Positions 24,303 to 36,578 of a stretch of DNA of 64,000 nt are shown here, piece after piece; within the stretch, counting starts at the first letter, position 1; every line of letters starts with the position of its first letter. The notes below the pieces were generated by a model. It did no database searches and was not told the origin of the DNA. It saw only the letters and a program-made list of their open reading frames with translations. Source of the stretch: Anoplolepis gracilipes (taxonomy: Eukaryota > Arthropoda > Insecta > Hymenoptera > Formicidae); assembly GCF_047496725.1 (NCBI RefSeq), contig NC_132974.1:1805501-1869500 (forward strand). Direction: 5' to 3'. Both the position numbers and the translations under genes were made by a program.

Positions 24303-24410
24303 CATATTAATAATTTTATTTTATTTAATTATTATAATATTATTCATCAGTTTAACACGTTTAATACACCTATTTGGTTTATTTTAATAACAGAATATGT
24401 TTGACACTAA

Positions 24411-24716
24411 TTTCGGGAAAGGAAACTTTATTAATTACTGTTAATTAATGCCGATTATGCAATTAACATACTCGTACGCGATTGATAATATGTGTCTTCT
24501 AATATCCTGGAAAGTTCAATTTTTATTAATAAAATATTTTATATAGATATTGGCAATGTATTTCACAAGCAGTAATGTATTTTAAAACGCTTGAAAATTC
24601 GATTCTGAGTTATTAGGAGAACATATTTCGCAAAGAAGGTATCGCTCTTCCCGCCGATTGTAGCAATAGCTCTTTGTGAAATATGTTCTCCTAGTAACTC
24701 AGAATAAAAATTTCCG
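24411..24716 (+). repeat. Foldback element copy 2 (diverged, one arm truncated)
   Basis: The left arm is complete. The core is altered to CTCTTCCCGCCGATTGTAG, and the right arm stops near 24,716, where a different repeat begins. Confidence 0.75.
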
Positions 24717-25205
24717 AGTGTACCGCTTGAACTGAATTTTTTAGTTCGATCTCTCTTCGCAAAATATTTTCTAATAATTCAGAGAGGAAGTTTCTAAAAT
24801 ATTTGACGGCATATTATTATTGTTTGATGTGCATAATAACTACTGCAGCGTACCTTTTTGCAAAATATATTCTCCTAATAAGAAATGAAGCATATTAAAA
24901 GATATGTTATTACTTGTGAACTGCATGTCTTTTACCTTGTTAAAGAATCGAGTTTTAAGAGTTGAAAAGAGTTTTATTCATTAGCAGTAATAATCAATTA
25001 TTTCACATTTATATTGTATGATCCTATCGCCTGGAGGAGAAATTTATATGATTTTCGCATTATGTCATGCGAGCAATCGCAATATTTTTGCAATATATCT
25101 TATTACTTAAATGTTAAAGACATTTTTTATATTTCGCGGTGCACTATATTTAAAAATCTTATTAATGAACCGATTATGTTTCAAGACTTTTTATGTACAT
25201 ATTGA
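24717..25205 (+). repeat. Inverted pair member, left
   Basis: This segment recurs as a reverse complement at 38,624-39,117, with shared blocks such as GATGTGCATAATAACTACTG and ATTAGCAGTAATAATCAATT. In both places it joins a diverged foldback core. The two copies differ by many substitutions and look old. Confidence 0.75.
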
Positions 25206-25379
25206 TATATAAAAATATTGTCGATTCCGCGCGCGCGAAACGGAGATCTGTTTTAATTTTTATATTATTTTCATAGTATTGATATTTTATCGATTTCGAA
25301 ATAGTTTTATTTATTAGAAGCGTTATAAATTTTGCATGTTTAAATATTTTTTTTTTTAACGAGGGGGAAATGCATTTAC

Positions 25380-25500
25380 GCATATCCGTCGCTCTATGTA
25401 CAAGAGGCGTCGGGTTATGTGGGACTCACCCTTTCGGGAATACCCACTAAAACCCCCTTAGGTTTTACCTTCACGGGTGTTGGTTGGAACTGAAAATCTA
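25380..25500. other. Single-copy GC-rich island inside the repeats
   Basis: About 120 bases with clearly higher GC, including GTGGGACTCACCCTTTCGGG, CCCACTAAAACCCCCTTAGG and CCTTCACGGGTGTTGG. I do not see it elsewhere in the window and I do not recognise it. No long open frame spans it. Confidence 0.5.
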
Positions 25501-25835
25501 GACTATTTTCGGGAATTTCTATATAATCGCTCAGTAAGAAGTATCGTCCGGTTTTCGCAAAATGTCATACGAAAAATCGATATGCTTTGGCATATATTGG
25601 TTTGAGCGCTTCGGTATTACTCAGAACTTCAATAAAAAATATGTTAAATACTAATATTAAATGCAATATTAAAAACAAATGTTGCACTATAAATGGAATA
25701 CGTGTTTAATCAAATATTCATTGTAAATTTAATAGCGTCACTTTTATTTTAATTGAATAATCGAAATTACTCTGATAAGAAAAATGTATGCATATAATAT
25801 TTTATAATAACTAGACTGCTATAAGCACGCGCCAT

Positions 25836-26050
25836 TTATTGCAGACCTACAAAGGGCGATATTACGGTTTTCGTTAATGCTTTATAGTAAAAACAGAGAG
25901 AAATTTGAGAGGCACAGACCCACATTTTTCTTGAGATGGTTTTTCTCCGCGGTACAATGGCGCTAACTAAATCCATTTTACCCAACGAAACTACATGGCT
26001 AGATCCACTTTTCGGTGTCATGGTAAAACGATCGATAGGTTCGTGTCCGT
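25836..26050 (-). repeat. Module D (GSSHVV-type element), copy 1
   Basis: The minus strand has a 61-codon frame starting MTPKSGSSHVVSLGKMDLVS. A diverged version lies on the plus strand at 56,985-57,150, where the matching stretch reads as SKNGSDHVVLPVLKW in another frame with shifts. The shared blocks include AAAATGGATT and GTGGATCT/ATGGATCT. It is a dispersed repeat that may have once been coding; function unknown. Confidence 0.55.
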
Positions 26051-26064
26051 GTCAGATCCACAAT

Positions 26065-26290
26065 TGTGTGGATCTCAAAATATGAAACAATATGGATTTA
26101 TATTAGTATGATTTATTACATATTATTAATAGCGCGTAGTCTTTTTCACTTTAGTATATATATATAGTGGAGTAATATATATATATAAGCACAAAATTAA
26201 ATGATTTTATTGAATGATTGAAAAGTTATATTTTATATATATTTATATTAGAATATATATAAATTATTTATATTTATTTAATTTAGTTTA
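26065..26290 (+). repeat. Direct repeat, left copy
   Basis: GGATCTCAAAATATGAAACA through the AT-rich TATATTAGAATATATATAAA recurs in direct orientation at 38,105-38,310. Pieces also recur at 29,222-29,310 and inverted at 48,905-48,990 and 49,997-50,080. Confidence 0.75.
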
Positions 26291-26392
26291 ATTATATTTA
26301 ATTATTCTAATATTATTTATTAGTTTAACACGTTTAATTCACCTATTTAATTTGTTATAATTTTAACAACGGAATATGTTTCATACACTAAA

Positions 26393-26875
26393 TTCGAGAA
26401 AAGAAACTTTATTAATTATTGTTAATTAATGTAATTAACATATACTCGTACGCGATTAGTAATATGTGTCTTCTAATATCCTCGAAAGTTTAGTTTTTAT
26501 TAATAAAATATTTTACATAAATATGAGCAATGTACTTTAAGAGCGGTATTGTATTTTAAAACGCTCGAAAATTCGCTTCTGAATGAATAGGAAAACATAA
26601 TCCGCAAAGAAGGTATCGTTCTTCCCGCGGATTTTAGCGATAACTTCTTTGCGAAATATGTTTTCCTATTCATTCAGAAGCGAATTTTCGAGCGTTTTAA
26701 AATACATTACCGCTCGTGAATTACATTGTCGATATTTATATAACATCTTTTATTAATAAAAATCGAACTTTCGAGAAGATTAGAAGACACATATTATTAA
26801 TCGCGTAGAAGTATGTCAATTGCATAATCGGCATTAATTAACAGTAATTAATAAAGTTTCATTTTCCGAAATTAA
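26393..26875 (+). repeat. Foldback element copy 3
   Basis: Both arms are complete, orientation A, centre near 26,637. The inner ~110 bases are essentially the same as in copy 1. Confidence 0.85.
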
Positions 26876-27179
26876 TATATCAAACGTCCTGCTATTAAAA
26901 TTTTAAATTCAAAGCGACAAATAGATGAATTAAACGAGTCAATAGATGTATAAAATTACAGTAATTAAATAAAATAAAATTATATTATAAATATACTTAT
27001 ATAAGAGTCTCTTGCAACAATGATCTCGGATAATTAATTTTGATAAGTAATTTTCCTTTTCTTTTCAAATCATGATTAGTTGTTACAGAAAGTGTCTCGC
27101 ATCAACTTTTTTGTTAATAATACAAGAAATTAATAAGATTAAATATTATAAAATAAATTGCTTGTTTCTAAAATAGAAC

Positions 27180-27447
<268 letters not shown>

Positions 27448-28198
27448 AATTCATCGTTGTATTTTCTCAATTTCTAATGTTATATTTATATATAACAATT
27501 ATTTGTTAATGTGAAATATATAGGAAACATATTTCTACATTGATTTAAATACGAAACATATAATCCAACATATTATATCATCTTTAATATTTTAATCACA
27601 AGAATCTAATCCATTAAAATTATTTTTAAACTAATAAAATGCACAGTGGAGGTTTGATCAAAATGATACGCCTCATAATTCAAATAATTTTTATTGTATC
27701 GCACAAGTTACGGTAACTTTAAATTATGTTTTCAAAAAGACGATAACTGATCGTAAACAGCATTTCCTATCTTTATACATATTGTTTTATTAATAAAAGT
27801 CAAAAAGACGAACTTTCGAGCATATTAAAAGACACATATTACTAATCGCGCACAAGTATGCCAACTGCATAATTGGTGTTAATTAGCAGCAATTAAAGTT
27901 TTCTCTTTTCCCGAAATTAGTGTCAAACATATTCTGTTGTTAAAATAAACCAAATAGATGTATTAAACGTGTTAAACTGATGAATAATATTATAATAATT
28001 AAATTAAATAAAATTATTAATATGTATTTATATATATATATATAAAGTTACTATAGAAGAATATAATATGTTGAATTATATGTTTTATATTTAAACAAAT
28101 GTAGAGATGTGTTTCTTATATACATATTTAGCCTTAACAATTATATATATAACATTAAAAATTGAGAAAACGCAACGATGAATTATATTGTCTTTTAA

Positions 28199-28242
<44 letters not shown>

Positions 28243-28557
28243 CAAAAACAAACAATTTATTTTATAATATTTAATTTTATAAATACTTGTACTATTAATA
28301 GAAAAGTTGATGCGAGACGCTTTCTGTAACAACTAATTGTGATTCGAAAAGAAAAGGAAAATTACTTAACAAAATTAATTAACCGAGATCATTGTTGCAA
28401 AAGACTCTTATATAACTATATATATAATATATAAATACATATTTATAATATAATTTTATTTTATTTAATTATTGTCATTTTGTACATTTATTGACTCGTT
28501 CAATTCATCTATTTGTCGCTTTGAATTTACAATTTTAAGAGCAGGACGATTGATATA

Positions 28558-29048
28558 TTAATTTCGGGAAAAGAAACTTTATTAATTACTGTTAATTAAT
28601 GCCGATTATGCAATTGACATACTCATACGCGATTAATAATATGTGTCTTCTAATATCCTCAAAAGTTCAATTTTTATTAATAAAATATTTTACATAAATA
28701 TCGGCAACATACTTCACGAGCAGTAATGTATTTTAAAACGCTCGAAAATTAGCTTCTGAATGAATAGGAAAACATATATCGCAAAGAAGGTATCGCTAAA
28801 ATCCGCGGGAAGAACGATACCTTCTTTGCGGATTATGTTTTCCTATTCATTCAGAAGCGAATTTTCGAGCGTTTTAAAATACATTACTGCTCGTGAAGTA
28901 TGTTGCCGATATTTATGTAAAATATTTTATTAATAAAAATTGAATTTTCGAGGATATTAGAAGACACATATTATTAATCGCGTATGAGTATGTCAATTGC
29001 ATAATCGGCATTAATTAACAGTAATTAATAAAGTTTCATTTCCTGAAA
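28558..29048 (-). repeat. Foldback element copy 4
   Basis: Both arms complete, orientation B (core reads TAAAATCCGCGGGAAGAACG), centre near 28,802. Confidence 0.85.
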
Positions 29049-29439
29049 TTAATATATCAACCGTTCTGCTATTAAAATTGTAAATTCAAAGCGACAAATA
29101 GATGAATTAAACGAGTCAATAGATGTATAAAATTACAGTAATTAAATAAAATAAAATTATATTATAAATTTACTTATATATGAATCTCTTGCAACAATGA
29201 TTTCGGTTAATTAATTTTGCAGCACAAAATTAAATGATTCTATTTAATGATTGAAAAGTTATATTTTATATATATTTATATTAGAATATATATAAATACA
29301 TATTATATATATAATTTTATTTTATTTTATTTTATTTTATTATTATAATTTTATTCAAAAGTTTGAAACGTTTAATTCACCTATTTGGTTTATTACAATT
29401 TTAACAACAGAATCCGTTTGATATACTAATATGTACGTT

Positions 29440-29755
29440 TGATATACTATATATGTATAACTCTATTTAATTGTAGAAATTTGTCATATAATATTAAATA
29501 AAAATTCTCTCTTTTATCGTAACTATTTAATTATTCCTATATATTACATGTGATTGTTTTAATCCATTGAGAAAGTAAAAGAGAGAACGAAAGAAAAAAC
29601 TAGAGATATTCTATCACTTTATTCTATCACTGAAAATTAATTTATTAAATACAATTTATTAATATTTTAATATTTATTTATTATAAAAAAGTTTTTTATT
29701 AGATGTGCCTGTTTCTATTACAGCTTATACTATTTAATTTATTCGATTAAAATAT
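29440..29755 (+). repeat. 300-bp segment E, copy 1
   Basis: This segment, including GTGATTGTTTTAATCCATTG and GATGTGCCTGTTTCTATTAC, recurs in direct orientation at 34,400-34,712 and inverted at 49,542-49,850. In all three places it joins the same truncated foldback arm. Confidence 0.85.
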
Positions 29756-30140
29756 GAATTTTTATTAATAAAATATTTTACATAAATATCGGCAATGTAC
29801 TTCACGAGCAATAATGTATCTTAAAACGCTCGAAAATTCGCTTCTGAATGAATAGGAAAACATATATCGCAAAGAAGGTATCGCTAAAATCCGCGGGAAG
29901 AACGATACCTTCTTTGCGGATTATGTTTTCCTATTCATACAGAAGCGAATTTTCGAGCGTTTTAAAATACATTACCGCTCGTGAAGTACATTGTCGATAT
30001 TTATATAACATCTTTTATTAATAAAAATCGAACTTTCGAGAAGATTAGAAGACACATATTATTAATCGCGTACGAGTATGTCAATTGCATAATCGGCATT
30101 AATTAACAGTAATTAATAAAGTTTTTTTTCCCCAAATTAA
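29756..30140 (-). repeat. Foldback element copy 5 (outer left arm missing)
   Basis: Orientation B, centre near 29,893. The left arm begins at AATTTTTATTAATAAAATAT, where segment E replaces the outer ~110 bases. The right arm is complete. Confidence 0.85.
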
Positions 30141-32392
30141 TATATCAAACGTCCTGCTCTTAAAATTGTAAATTCAAAGCGACAAATAGATGAATTAAAT
30201 GAGTCAACTGATGAATAGAATTACAGTAATTAAATAAAATAAAATTATATTATAATTATGTATTCATATATTATATAAGAGCCTCTTGCAACAATGATCT
30301 CGGTTAATTAATTTCGATGCCTTATTAAAAATTAAAGATAAGACCGGAAGGATATGCGATGAGAATGTTAGAAAGATGCGAAAAGAAAGAAATCAGTAAG
30401 TCAATAAGATATTGCGAGATGTTGCGTGGTAAACGAAATTCGAATTCCTTATTCGATCGAAAATCAAAAAGATTCATTAGCTATCGATCGAGTCTGCATG
30501 AATTATTCAGTTCAAGAAATTAGAAACGCCATACCGAAATAAGATAATGTATTCGCAAAGAATGAATATGATATAAAATTTAATATAAAATATATTACAA
30601 AATGTATAAAATACATTGTAAAATGCACAAAAATTAAATCAATGTTACATATAGAGAATTAATTATATCACAAATATATTTTACAAAATTTAATTAAAAC
30701 GTCACCGAGAAAGGCAATTAGGAGCTAGCGCAGGTGTATACAAAATTTAATATAAAATATAATTTTAATTTTTAATTCAAAATAATTTTATTACATGGAA
30801 TTATACGAAATATCCGAAATTGACCTATATAATTTATTAGAAATTTTTAAAACGTAATTGATATAGTCTATATCACGACCAAAAGATCGAGTTATTAATA
30901 AATTTATCGATACGTCTCTCTCAATTAAGAAAATCTAAAATTTTAATGGAATTTTATGTTATTGTACGTATTCTTCCATTTTTCGTGTAATTTTACTTTT
31001 TACAATAAGTATATAATAAATATAATTCATACATATAATATAACGCAACTTAAATCTATCCCTTACGCAATAATATCTTATACTATTTTAATAATATAAT
31101 ATAATATTTAAAATTCATATTTAATGTTCATATAATCTTATGCAATATAATATATAACATACCATAAATACAAGGTTATACCTGTATAATATACATTTTA
31201 ATATAAAAGATACGCACATTATATACGTACATACAATAAATAAGTTACATTTTTTTACGTTTTTCATAATTAAACTAAATTTTATTATAAATATAATTTT
31301 AATTTTTACGTAATAATGTTTTAATACTTGTTTTTACAGTTTTTATATGTAATTTATATTTAATTAATTTTTTATTTTATTGAAAAAAATATTAAATTTT
31401 TACAATTTTATATTATCTTACTTTTATATTTTTATATTTTTTTTCTTAAAAATAAATTTAATTTTATAATAGCTATAATTTTTCTTTTATTAAATTTTAT
31501 GTCTTTTTTAATTGTCTTAATAGCCCTAGCAGACCTAATTCTACTAGCTACATCAGCAAAAACCCGATAAAGCAAGATTTGGGGAGTCCTAATTGGAAAT
31601 TTGCGATTACATATTTTTTACGTATTGTGGCCAGAATTGACCACGTGTTTTCAGCCAGTTGGACCTACCTTTTGTTGCTCCTGGCTATTCATTCTGACTC
31701 GATTTCTACGAGCCAGAACTTGAGGAAGAACAGTAACTTCTTCCTACTGCCGGTTAATTATTATCGTCGGTAAATAAGACGATTTATATTTGTTTAAAAT
31801 CATACGATATTATAATCGTTTTGTAAACGCGTTATTCAATCGTCAAAAGTCGTAAAAGATAAATATAATCGCATACATAAAAAAAATTGTATTCTCGAAA
31901 TATATACTACATAAACCCTTTTAATATTCTAAGATATTCTTAATAAATAAGCATATTTTCCCCTTTTACGTGATATATTTTGAATTACCTTATTTATAAA
32001 TTAAGTAAAAAACTAATGTATATATATATTTAACTTGTCAAAGTTTTAATAAATAGCAAATGTCTATTTGTTAAAATTATTTTTTAAACACGTAACTATT
32101 AACTGGGCAAATTATTTTTTGTTATTAGGATTAATAATCCTAAATATTAAATAATATAATAATAAAAAAATATTTCTCATTCAGCATATATATTCTTATA
32201 TGTTAAAAATATATTCGAAACTATTCTACTCTTTATACGATTTTTCTCTTAAACTTAGAGAATGCTTTTCGCTTATTTTAAAGAAAAATATTATACATAG
32301 ATAAGTAAAATATATTCTTAAAATGAGAATATAATTTTTCGGTGTATATATGTAAAATATATAGTATGCAAAAATATTAGCATGCATATTAA

Positions 32393-32716
32393 CCCCTCTG
32401 TCGGCGGATCATTAAAGATTTGTATCATTAAAACTGTTTTATAAAATTCATATATACATATATATAATCAAAAAAATATTTCATGTATTTTATATAAAAT
32501 TAAAATAAATATCATATATTTTAATTTTAAAAATATTTTTCTTTTTTCTATAATTTTTAATTTATAAAAATATTATATCTATTTTAAAGTTTAAAAAATG
32601 AATTAAAAATATAATATAAAATTTTATCTTGGAATATAATCACAAAAATAATTTTTTTTATGATTTAAAATTGACCCAAAGTTCGCCATGCACGCGGCTA
32701 TCCCGCCGTCCGAGGG
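32393..32716. mobile_element. piggyBac-type MITE, copy 1
   Basis: A 324-base AT-rich element flanked by TTAA (32,389-32,392 and 32,717-32,720). The left end reads CCCCTCTGTCGGCGGATC and the right end, on the other strand, CCCTCGGACGGCGGGATA; they share CCC and CGGCGG. TTAA target duplication with CCC-starting ends is typical of piggyBac superfamily elements. It has no transposase, so it would be mobilised in trans. Confidence 0.6.
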
Positions 32717-32719
32717 TTA

Positions 32720-32811
32720 AAACAACGGATTTATCTACAATCTATACATTTGTCTACACAATCTACACTCTGTCTGTATAATCTACAAATCTATACGCAA
32801 ATCCGTTGTTT
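32720..32811. repeat. Stem-loop next to the MITE, copy 1
   Basis: AAACAACGGATTT (32,720-32,732) and its exact complement (32,799-32,811) flank a loop made of loosely repeated ATCTACAA/ATCTATAC words. A poly-A run follows. It is conserved in copy 2 at 43,281-43,390. Confidence 0.65.
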
Positions 32812-32842
32812 AAAAAAAAAAAAAGGTTTTTTTGTTACTCAC

Positions 32843-33700
32843 CAACACTGATGCGCAACAGCGGAGTTGTTGACATTGAAGCTTATCTGTAACATACAAT
32901 ATAATATCCAAATTATAGCAATGTTTAAAATAATTAATATTAAGAAATTATTATGTACTCATTAAATTTGATATTTGATAGATACAATAATAATACGCAA
33001 ATATATGTAAAATAATTTTATAAATTAAAAAAATTAACTATTTTTTAAACAGAAACTTTTGTAAGATTTATGTAAAAGTCTTTATATATATCGCTGACTT
33101 TCTTTTACTTAAATTATTCAAACAAATAAACTAAATTAATTTGTATAAGGTATTTATAATAATTAATGTAGAAATAATAAAATAAAAATAATACTTACCC
33201 TAGGGTTGCTCCGCCGGTGCAGGATGCCTCTCCTAGGCCTCCTCCTCCTCTCAGATTGTAAGGGACGTCAGGAACTATTGTTTTATACGCGCGATATACT
33301 TTTTTTAATTTGTTGAAACCACACAAAAATAAAATCGCGAAATATTTTAAACCGTACAAAAGTAAAAACGCGCGATACTTTGACGGCACTCCCGCACTTT
33401 TACGCGCGATACTTTGACGGCACTCCCGAATTTCGAAACGATCGAAAATCCCATTTTATCACGCACGAGAATCATACTTGGAGTCGATAGGTCGGGCACG
33501 ATCAAGCTCCGAAGAAAGAAAGATCAAAATTGGGATAAATGAACGAAAATACGATCGCGATCGCGACGAATGTCAAAAATAATAGCGCGCTATATGTCAC
33601 TAAGGTCGAATGTTATTATTTTATTTCGGACGTCATTTTAGACGTACTTTAATACGTTAAGATTTATCGTAATATTATTACATATTATTCGTATTATTAT
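32843..33700 (-). ncRNA. Candidate spliced repeat-derived transcript, copy 1
   Basis: On the minus strand a donor CCTAGG|GTAAGTATT (exon end 33,199) is followed by a 44-base exon at 32,886-32,843 with acceptor GTTACAG and donor GTGAGTAAC. The same signals are kept in copy 2. Upstream lies GC-rich module A, which could be the promoter. A 64-codon frame ends at the first donor (MPSKYRAFLLLYGLKYFAIL... to GGATLG) and meets a stop at once whether spliced or not, so coding is doubtful. The 5' limit is a guess. Confidence 0.35.
33369..33430. repeat. 34-base tandem duplication, copy 1
   Basis: CGCGATACTTTGACGGCACT occurs twice 34 bases apart (33,371 and 33,405). The same pair is in Module C copy 2 near 43,942-44,000. 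Confidence 0.8.
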
Positions 33701-33708
33701 TACGTATA

Positions 33709-34030
33709 TTATCGTCGCGAGAAACGTGTACGGCGCGCTCGACCTCGAGGTGACCGAACGCGAGGCGCACGTGCCGGCGCCGGCGCCGGCGCCGACATCG
33801 GAGTAAAAATACGTGCGCACACTACGCCCGCCGGAGTAAGGATGAATGACTCTTGACTGTCTCTAATCAGGTACGCCGTACGCGCCGGGCTCCCCTCTCT
33901 TACTATGGAATGCGTGACGTCAAAGACAAGGTCGAGTATGCTCATTCTCTCCCTCTCTCTCTCTCTTTCTCCTCGCGCCAGATAATAACAAATACGCGCT
34001 ATACTACGTGATATAATTTAACGCGTTGAA
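33709..34030 (+). promoter_or_regulatory. GC-rich module A, copy in block 1
   Basis: It has tandem GCCGGC repeats (33,771-33,796), a conserved GCCCGCCGGAGTAA box, a perfect CRE TGACGTCA at 33,915-33,922 and a CT tract. It lies upstream of the minus-strand splice signals of Module C. Composition and motifs are promoter-like, but no transcription start is shown. An open frame on the minus strand is also present and is probably incidental. Confidence 0.5.
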
Positions 34031-34238
34031 ATATGTACAATCAAATGATTCTAAAATACATATAAAATTCCTTAACTAAAATGATATTGTTATTTGATTT
34101 AACGCGATATATTTAAAATACATGAAACGCGATTACGAAATGTGTAAAATACTTCAACGAAAGCAATCTTATGACTAACTGTATGACTATTATAATTGCA
34201 CGATTTATTTATTATATTCGTAAAAAATTATATCAATG

Positions 34239-34239
<1 letters not shown>

Positions 34240-34274
<35 letters not shown>
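34240..34274. repeat. (GT)17 microsatellite
   Basis: Seventeen GT units. The same position in Module C copy 2 (about 45,050) has only GATGTGAACAAT, so this tract expanded in copy 1 or was lost in copy 2 after duplication. Confidence 0.9.
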
Positions 34275-34276
<2 letters not shown>

Positions 34277-34399
34277 AATTATTTTTTTAAAAGCAATAGA
34301 AATTTATATTATAGATACATACATATATTTATAGACGTAATAATTAAATATGAATTAATAATGAAAAATATGTACAAATTTACTGCCTGTACTTATTAT

Positions 34400-34712
34400 A
34401 TTTACTATATATGTATAACTCTATGTAATTGTAGAAATTTGTCATATTATATTAAATAAAAATTCTCTCTTTTATCGTAACTATTTAATTATTCCTATAT
34501 ATTACATGTGATTGTTTTAATCCATTGAGAAAGTAAAAGAGAGAACGAAAGAAAAAACTAGAGATATTCTATCACTTTATTCTATCACTGAAAATTAATT
34601 TATTAAATACAATTTATTAATATTTTAATATTTATTTATTATAAAAAAGTTTTTTATTAGATGTGCCTGTTTCTATTACAGCTTATACTATTTAATTTAT
34701 TCGATTAAAATA
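34400..34712 (+). repeat. 300-bp segment E, copy 2
   Basis: Nearly identical to 29,440-29,755 and joined to the same truncated foldback arm. Confidence 0.85.
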
Positions 34713-35098
34713 TGAATTTTTATTAATAAAATATTTTACATAAATATCGGCAATGTACTTCACGAGCAATAATGTATCTTAAAACGCTCGAAAATTCGCT
34801 TCTGAATGAATAGGAAAACATATATCGCAAAGAAGGTATCGCTAAAATCCGCGGGAAGAACGATACCTTCTTTGCGGATTATGTTTTCCTATTCATACAG
34901 AAGCGAATTTTCGAGCGTTTTAAAATACATTACCGCTCGTGAATTACATTGTCGATATTTATATAACATCTTTTATTAATAAAAATCGAACTTTCGAGAA
35001 GATTAGAAGACACATATTATTAATCGCGTAGAAGTATGTCAATTGCATAATCGGCATTAATTAACAGTAATTAATAAAGTTTCATTTTCCGAAATTAA
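34713..35098 (-). repeat. Foldback element copy 6 (outer left arm missing)
   Basis: Orientation B, centre near 34,852. It has the same junction to segment E as copy 5 and its right flank matches copy 3. Confidence 0.85.
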
Positions 35099-35399
35099 TA
35101 TATCAAACGTCCTGCTATTAAAATTTTAAATTCAAAGCGACAAATAGATGAATTAAACGAGTCAATAGATGTATAAAATTACAGTAATTAAATAAAATAA
35201 AATTATATTATAAATATACTTATATAAGAGTCTCTTGCAACAATGATCTCGGATAATTAATTTTGATAAGTAATTTTCCTTTTCTTTTCAAATCATGATT
35301 AGTTGTTACAGAAAGTGTCTCGCATCAACTTTTTTGTTAATAATACAAGAAATTAATAAGATTAAATATTATAAAATAAATTGCTTGTTTCTAAAATAG

Positions 35400-35454
<55 letters not shown>

Positions 35455-36031
35455 AATTCATCGTTGTATTTTCTCAATTTCTAATGTTATATTTATATAT
35501 AACAATTATTTGTTAATGTGAAATATATGGGAAACATATTTCTACATTGATTTAAATACGAAACATATAATCCAACATATTATATCATCTTTAATATTTT
35601 AATCACAAGAATCTAATCCATTAAAATTATTTTTAAACTAATAAAATGCACAGTGGAGGTTTGATCAAAATGATACGCCTCATAATTCAAATAATTTTTA
35701 TTGTATCGCACAAGTTACGGTAACTTTAAATTATGTTTTCAATAAGACGATAACTGATCGTAAACAGCATTTCCTATCTTTATACATATTGTTTTATTAA
35801 TAAAAGTCAAAAAGACGAACTTTCGAGCATATTAAAAGACACATATTACTAATCGCGCACAAGTATGCCAACTGCATAATTGGTGTTAATTAGCAGCAAT
35901 TAAAGTTTTCTCTTTTCCCGAAATTAGTGTCAAACATATTCTGTTGTTAAAATAAACCAAATAGATGTATTAAACGTGTTAAACTGATGAATAATATTAT
36001 AATAATTAAATTAAATAAAATTATTAATATG

Positions 36032-36033
<2 letters not shown>

Positions 36034-36075
<42 letters not shown>
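36034..36075. repeat. (AT)n tract
   Basis: About 42 bases at the monomer position where other copies have 14-60 bases (24,270; 28,035; 46,973; 51,231; 53,247; 55,719). Confidence 0.9.
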
Positions 36076-36081
<6 letters not shown>

Positions 36082-36578
36082 TACTATAGAAGAATATAAT
36101 ATGTTGAATTATATGTTTTATATTTAAACAAATGTAGAGATGTGTTTCTTATATACATATTTAGCCTTAACAATTATATATATAACATTAAAAATTGAGA
36201 AAACGCAACGATGAATTATATTGTCTTTTAATCTCTCTCTCTCTCTCTCTCTCTTTTTTTTCAAAAACAAGCAATTTATTTTATAATATTTAATTTTATA
36301 AATACTTGTACTATTAATAGAAAAGTTGATGCGAGACGCTTTCTGTAACAACTAATTGTGATTCGAAAAGAAAAGGAAAATTACTTAACAAAATTAATTA
36401 ACCGAGATCATTGTTGCAAAAGACTCTTATATAACTATATATATAATATATAAATACATATTTATAATATAATTTTATTTTATTTAATTATTGTCATTTT
36501 GTACATTTATTGACTCGTTTAATTCATCTATTTGTCGCTTTGAATTTACAATTTTAAGAGCAGGACGATTGATATATT

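Larger units (their letters stand above)
30313..34490. repeat. Module C, copy 1 (~4.2 kb)
   Basis: A segment nearly identical to 40,817-45,275. Both copies start at GATGCCTTATTAAAAATTAA where the usual foldback flank breaks off. In order it holds: an AT-rich part; a less AT-rich island at 31,525-31,770; a piggyBac-type MITE; a stem-loop; minus-strand splice signals; a 34-base tandem duplication; GC-rich module A; and a tail. The island has a 64-codon plus frame (MGSPNWKFAITYFLRIVARI...) that is the same in both copies, but the copies are so similar overall that this is not evidence of selection. Confidence 0.85.

Noticed and set aside
31500..31773. Plus-strand readings (a hydrophobic stretch near 31,500-31,570 and a 64-codon frame at 31,579) as a NUMT or small membrane gene
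   Set aside because: The hydrophobic frame meets a stop after ~30 codons and I see no identity with a mitochondrial gene. The 64-codon frame has no family resemblance, and its identity in both copies follows from recent duplication.
33709..33945. 78-codon minus-strand frame in module A (and a matching one at 44,598)
   Set aside because: Its C-terminal part is simple Ala-Pro/Arg-rich translation of GCCGGC repeats whose length differs between copies; the inverted and block 3 copies do not keep the frame.
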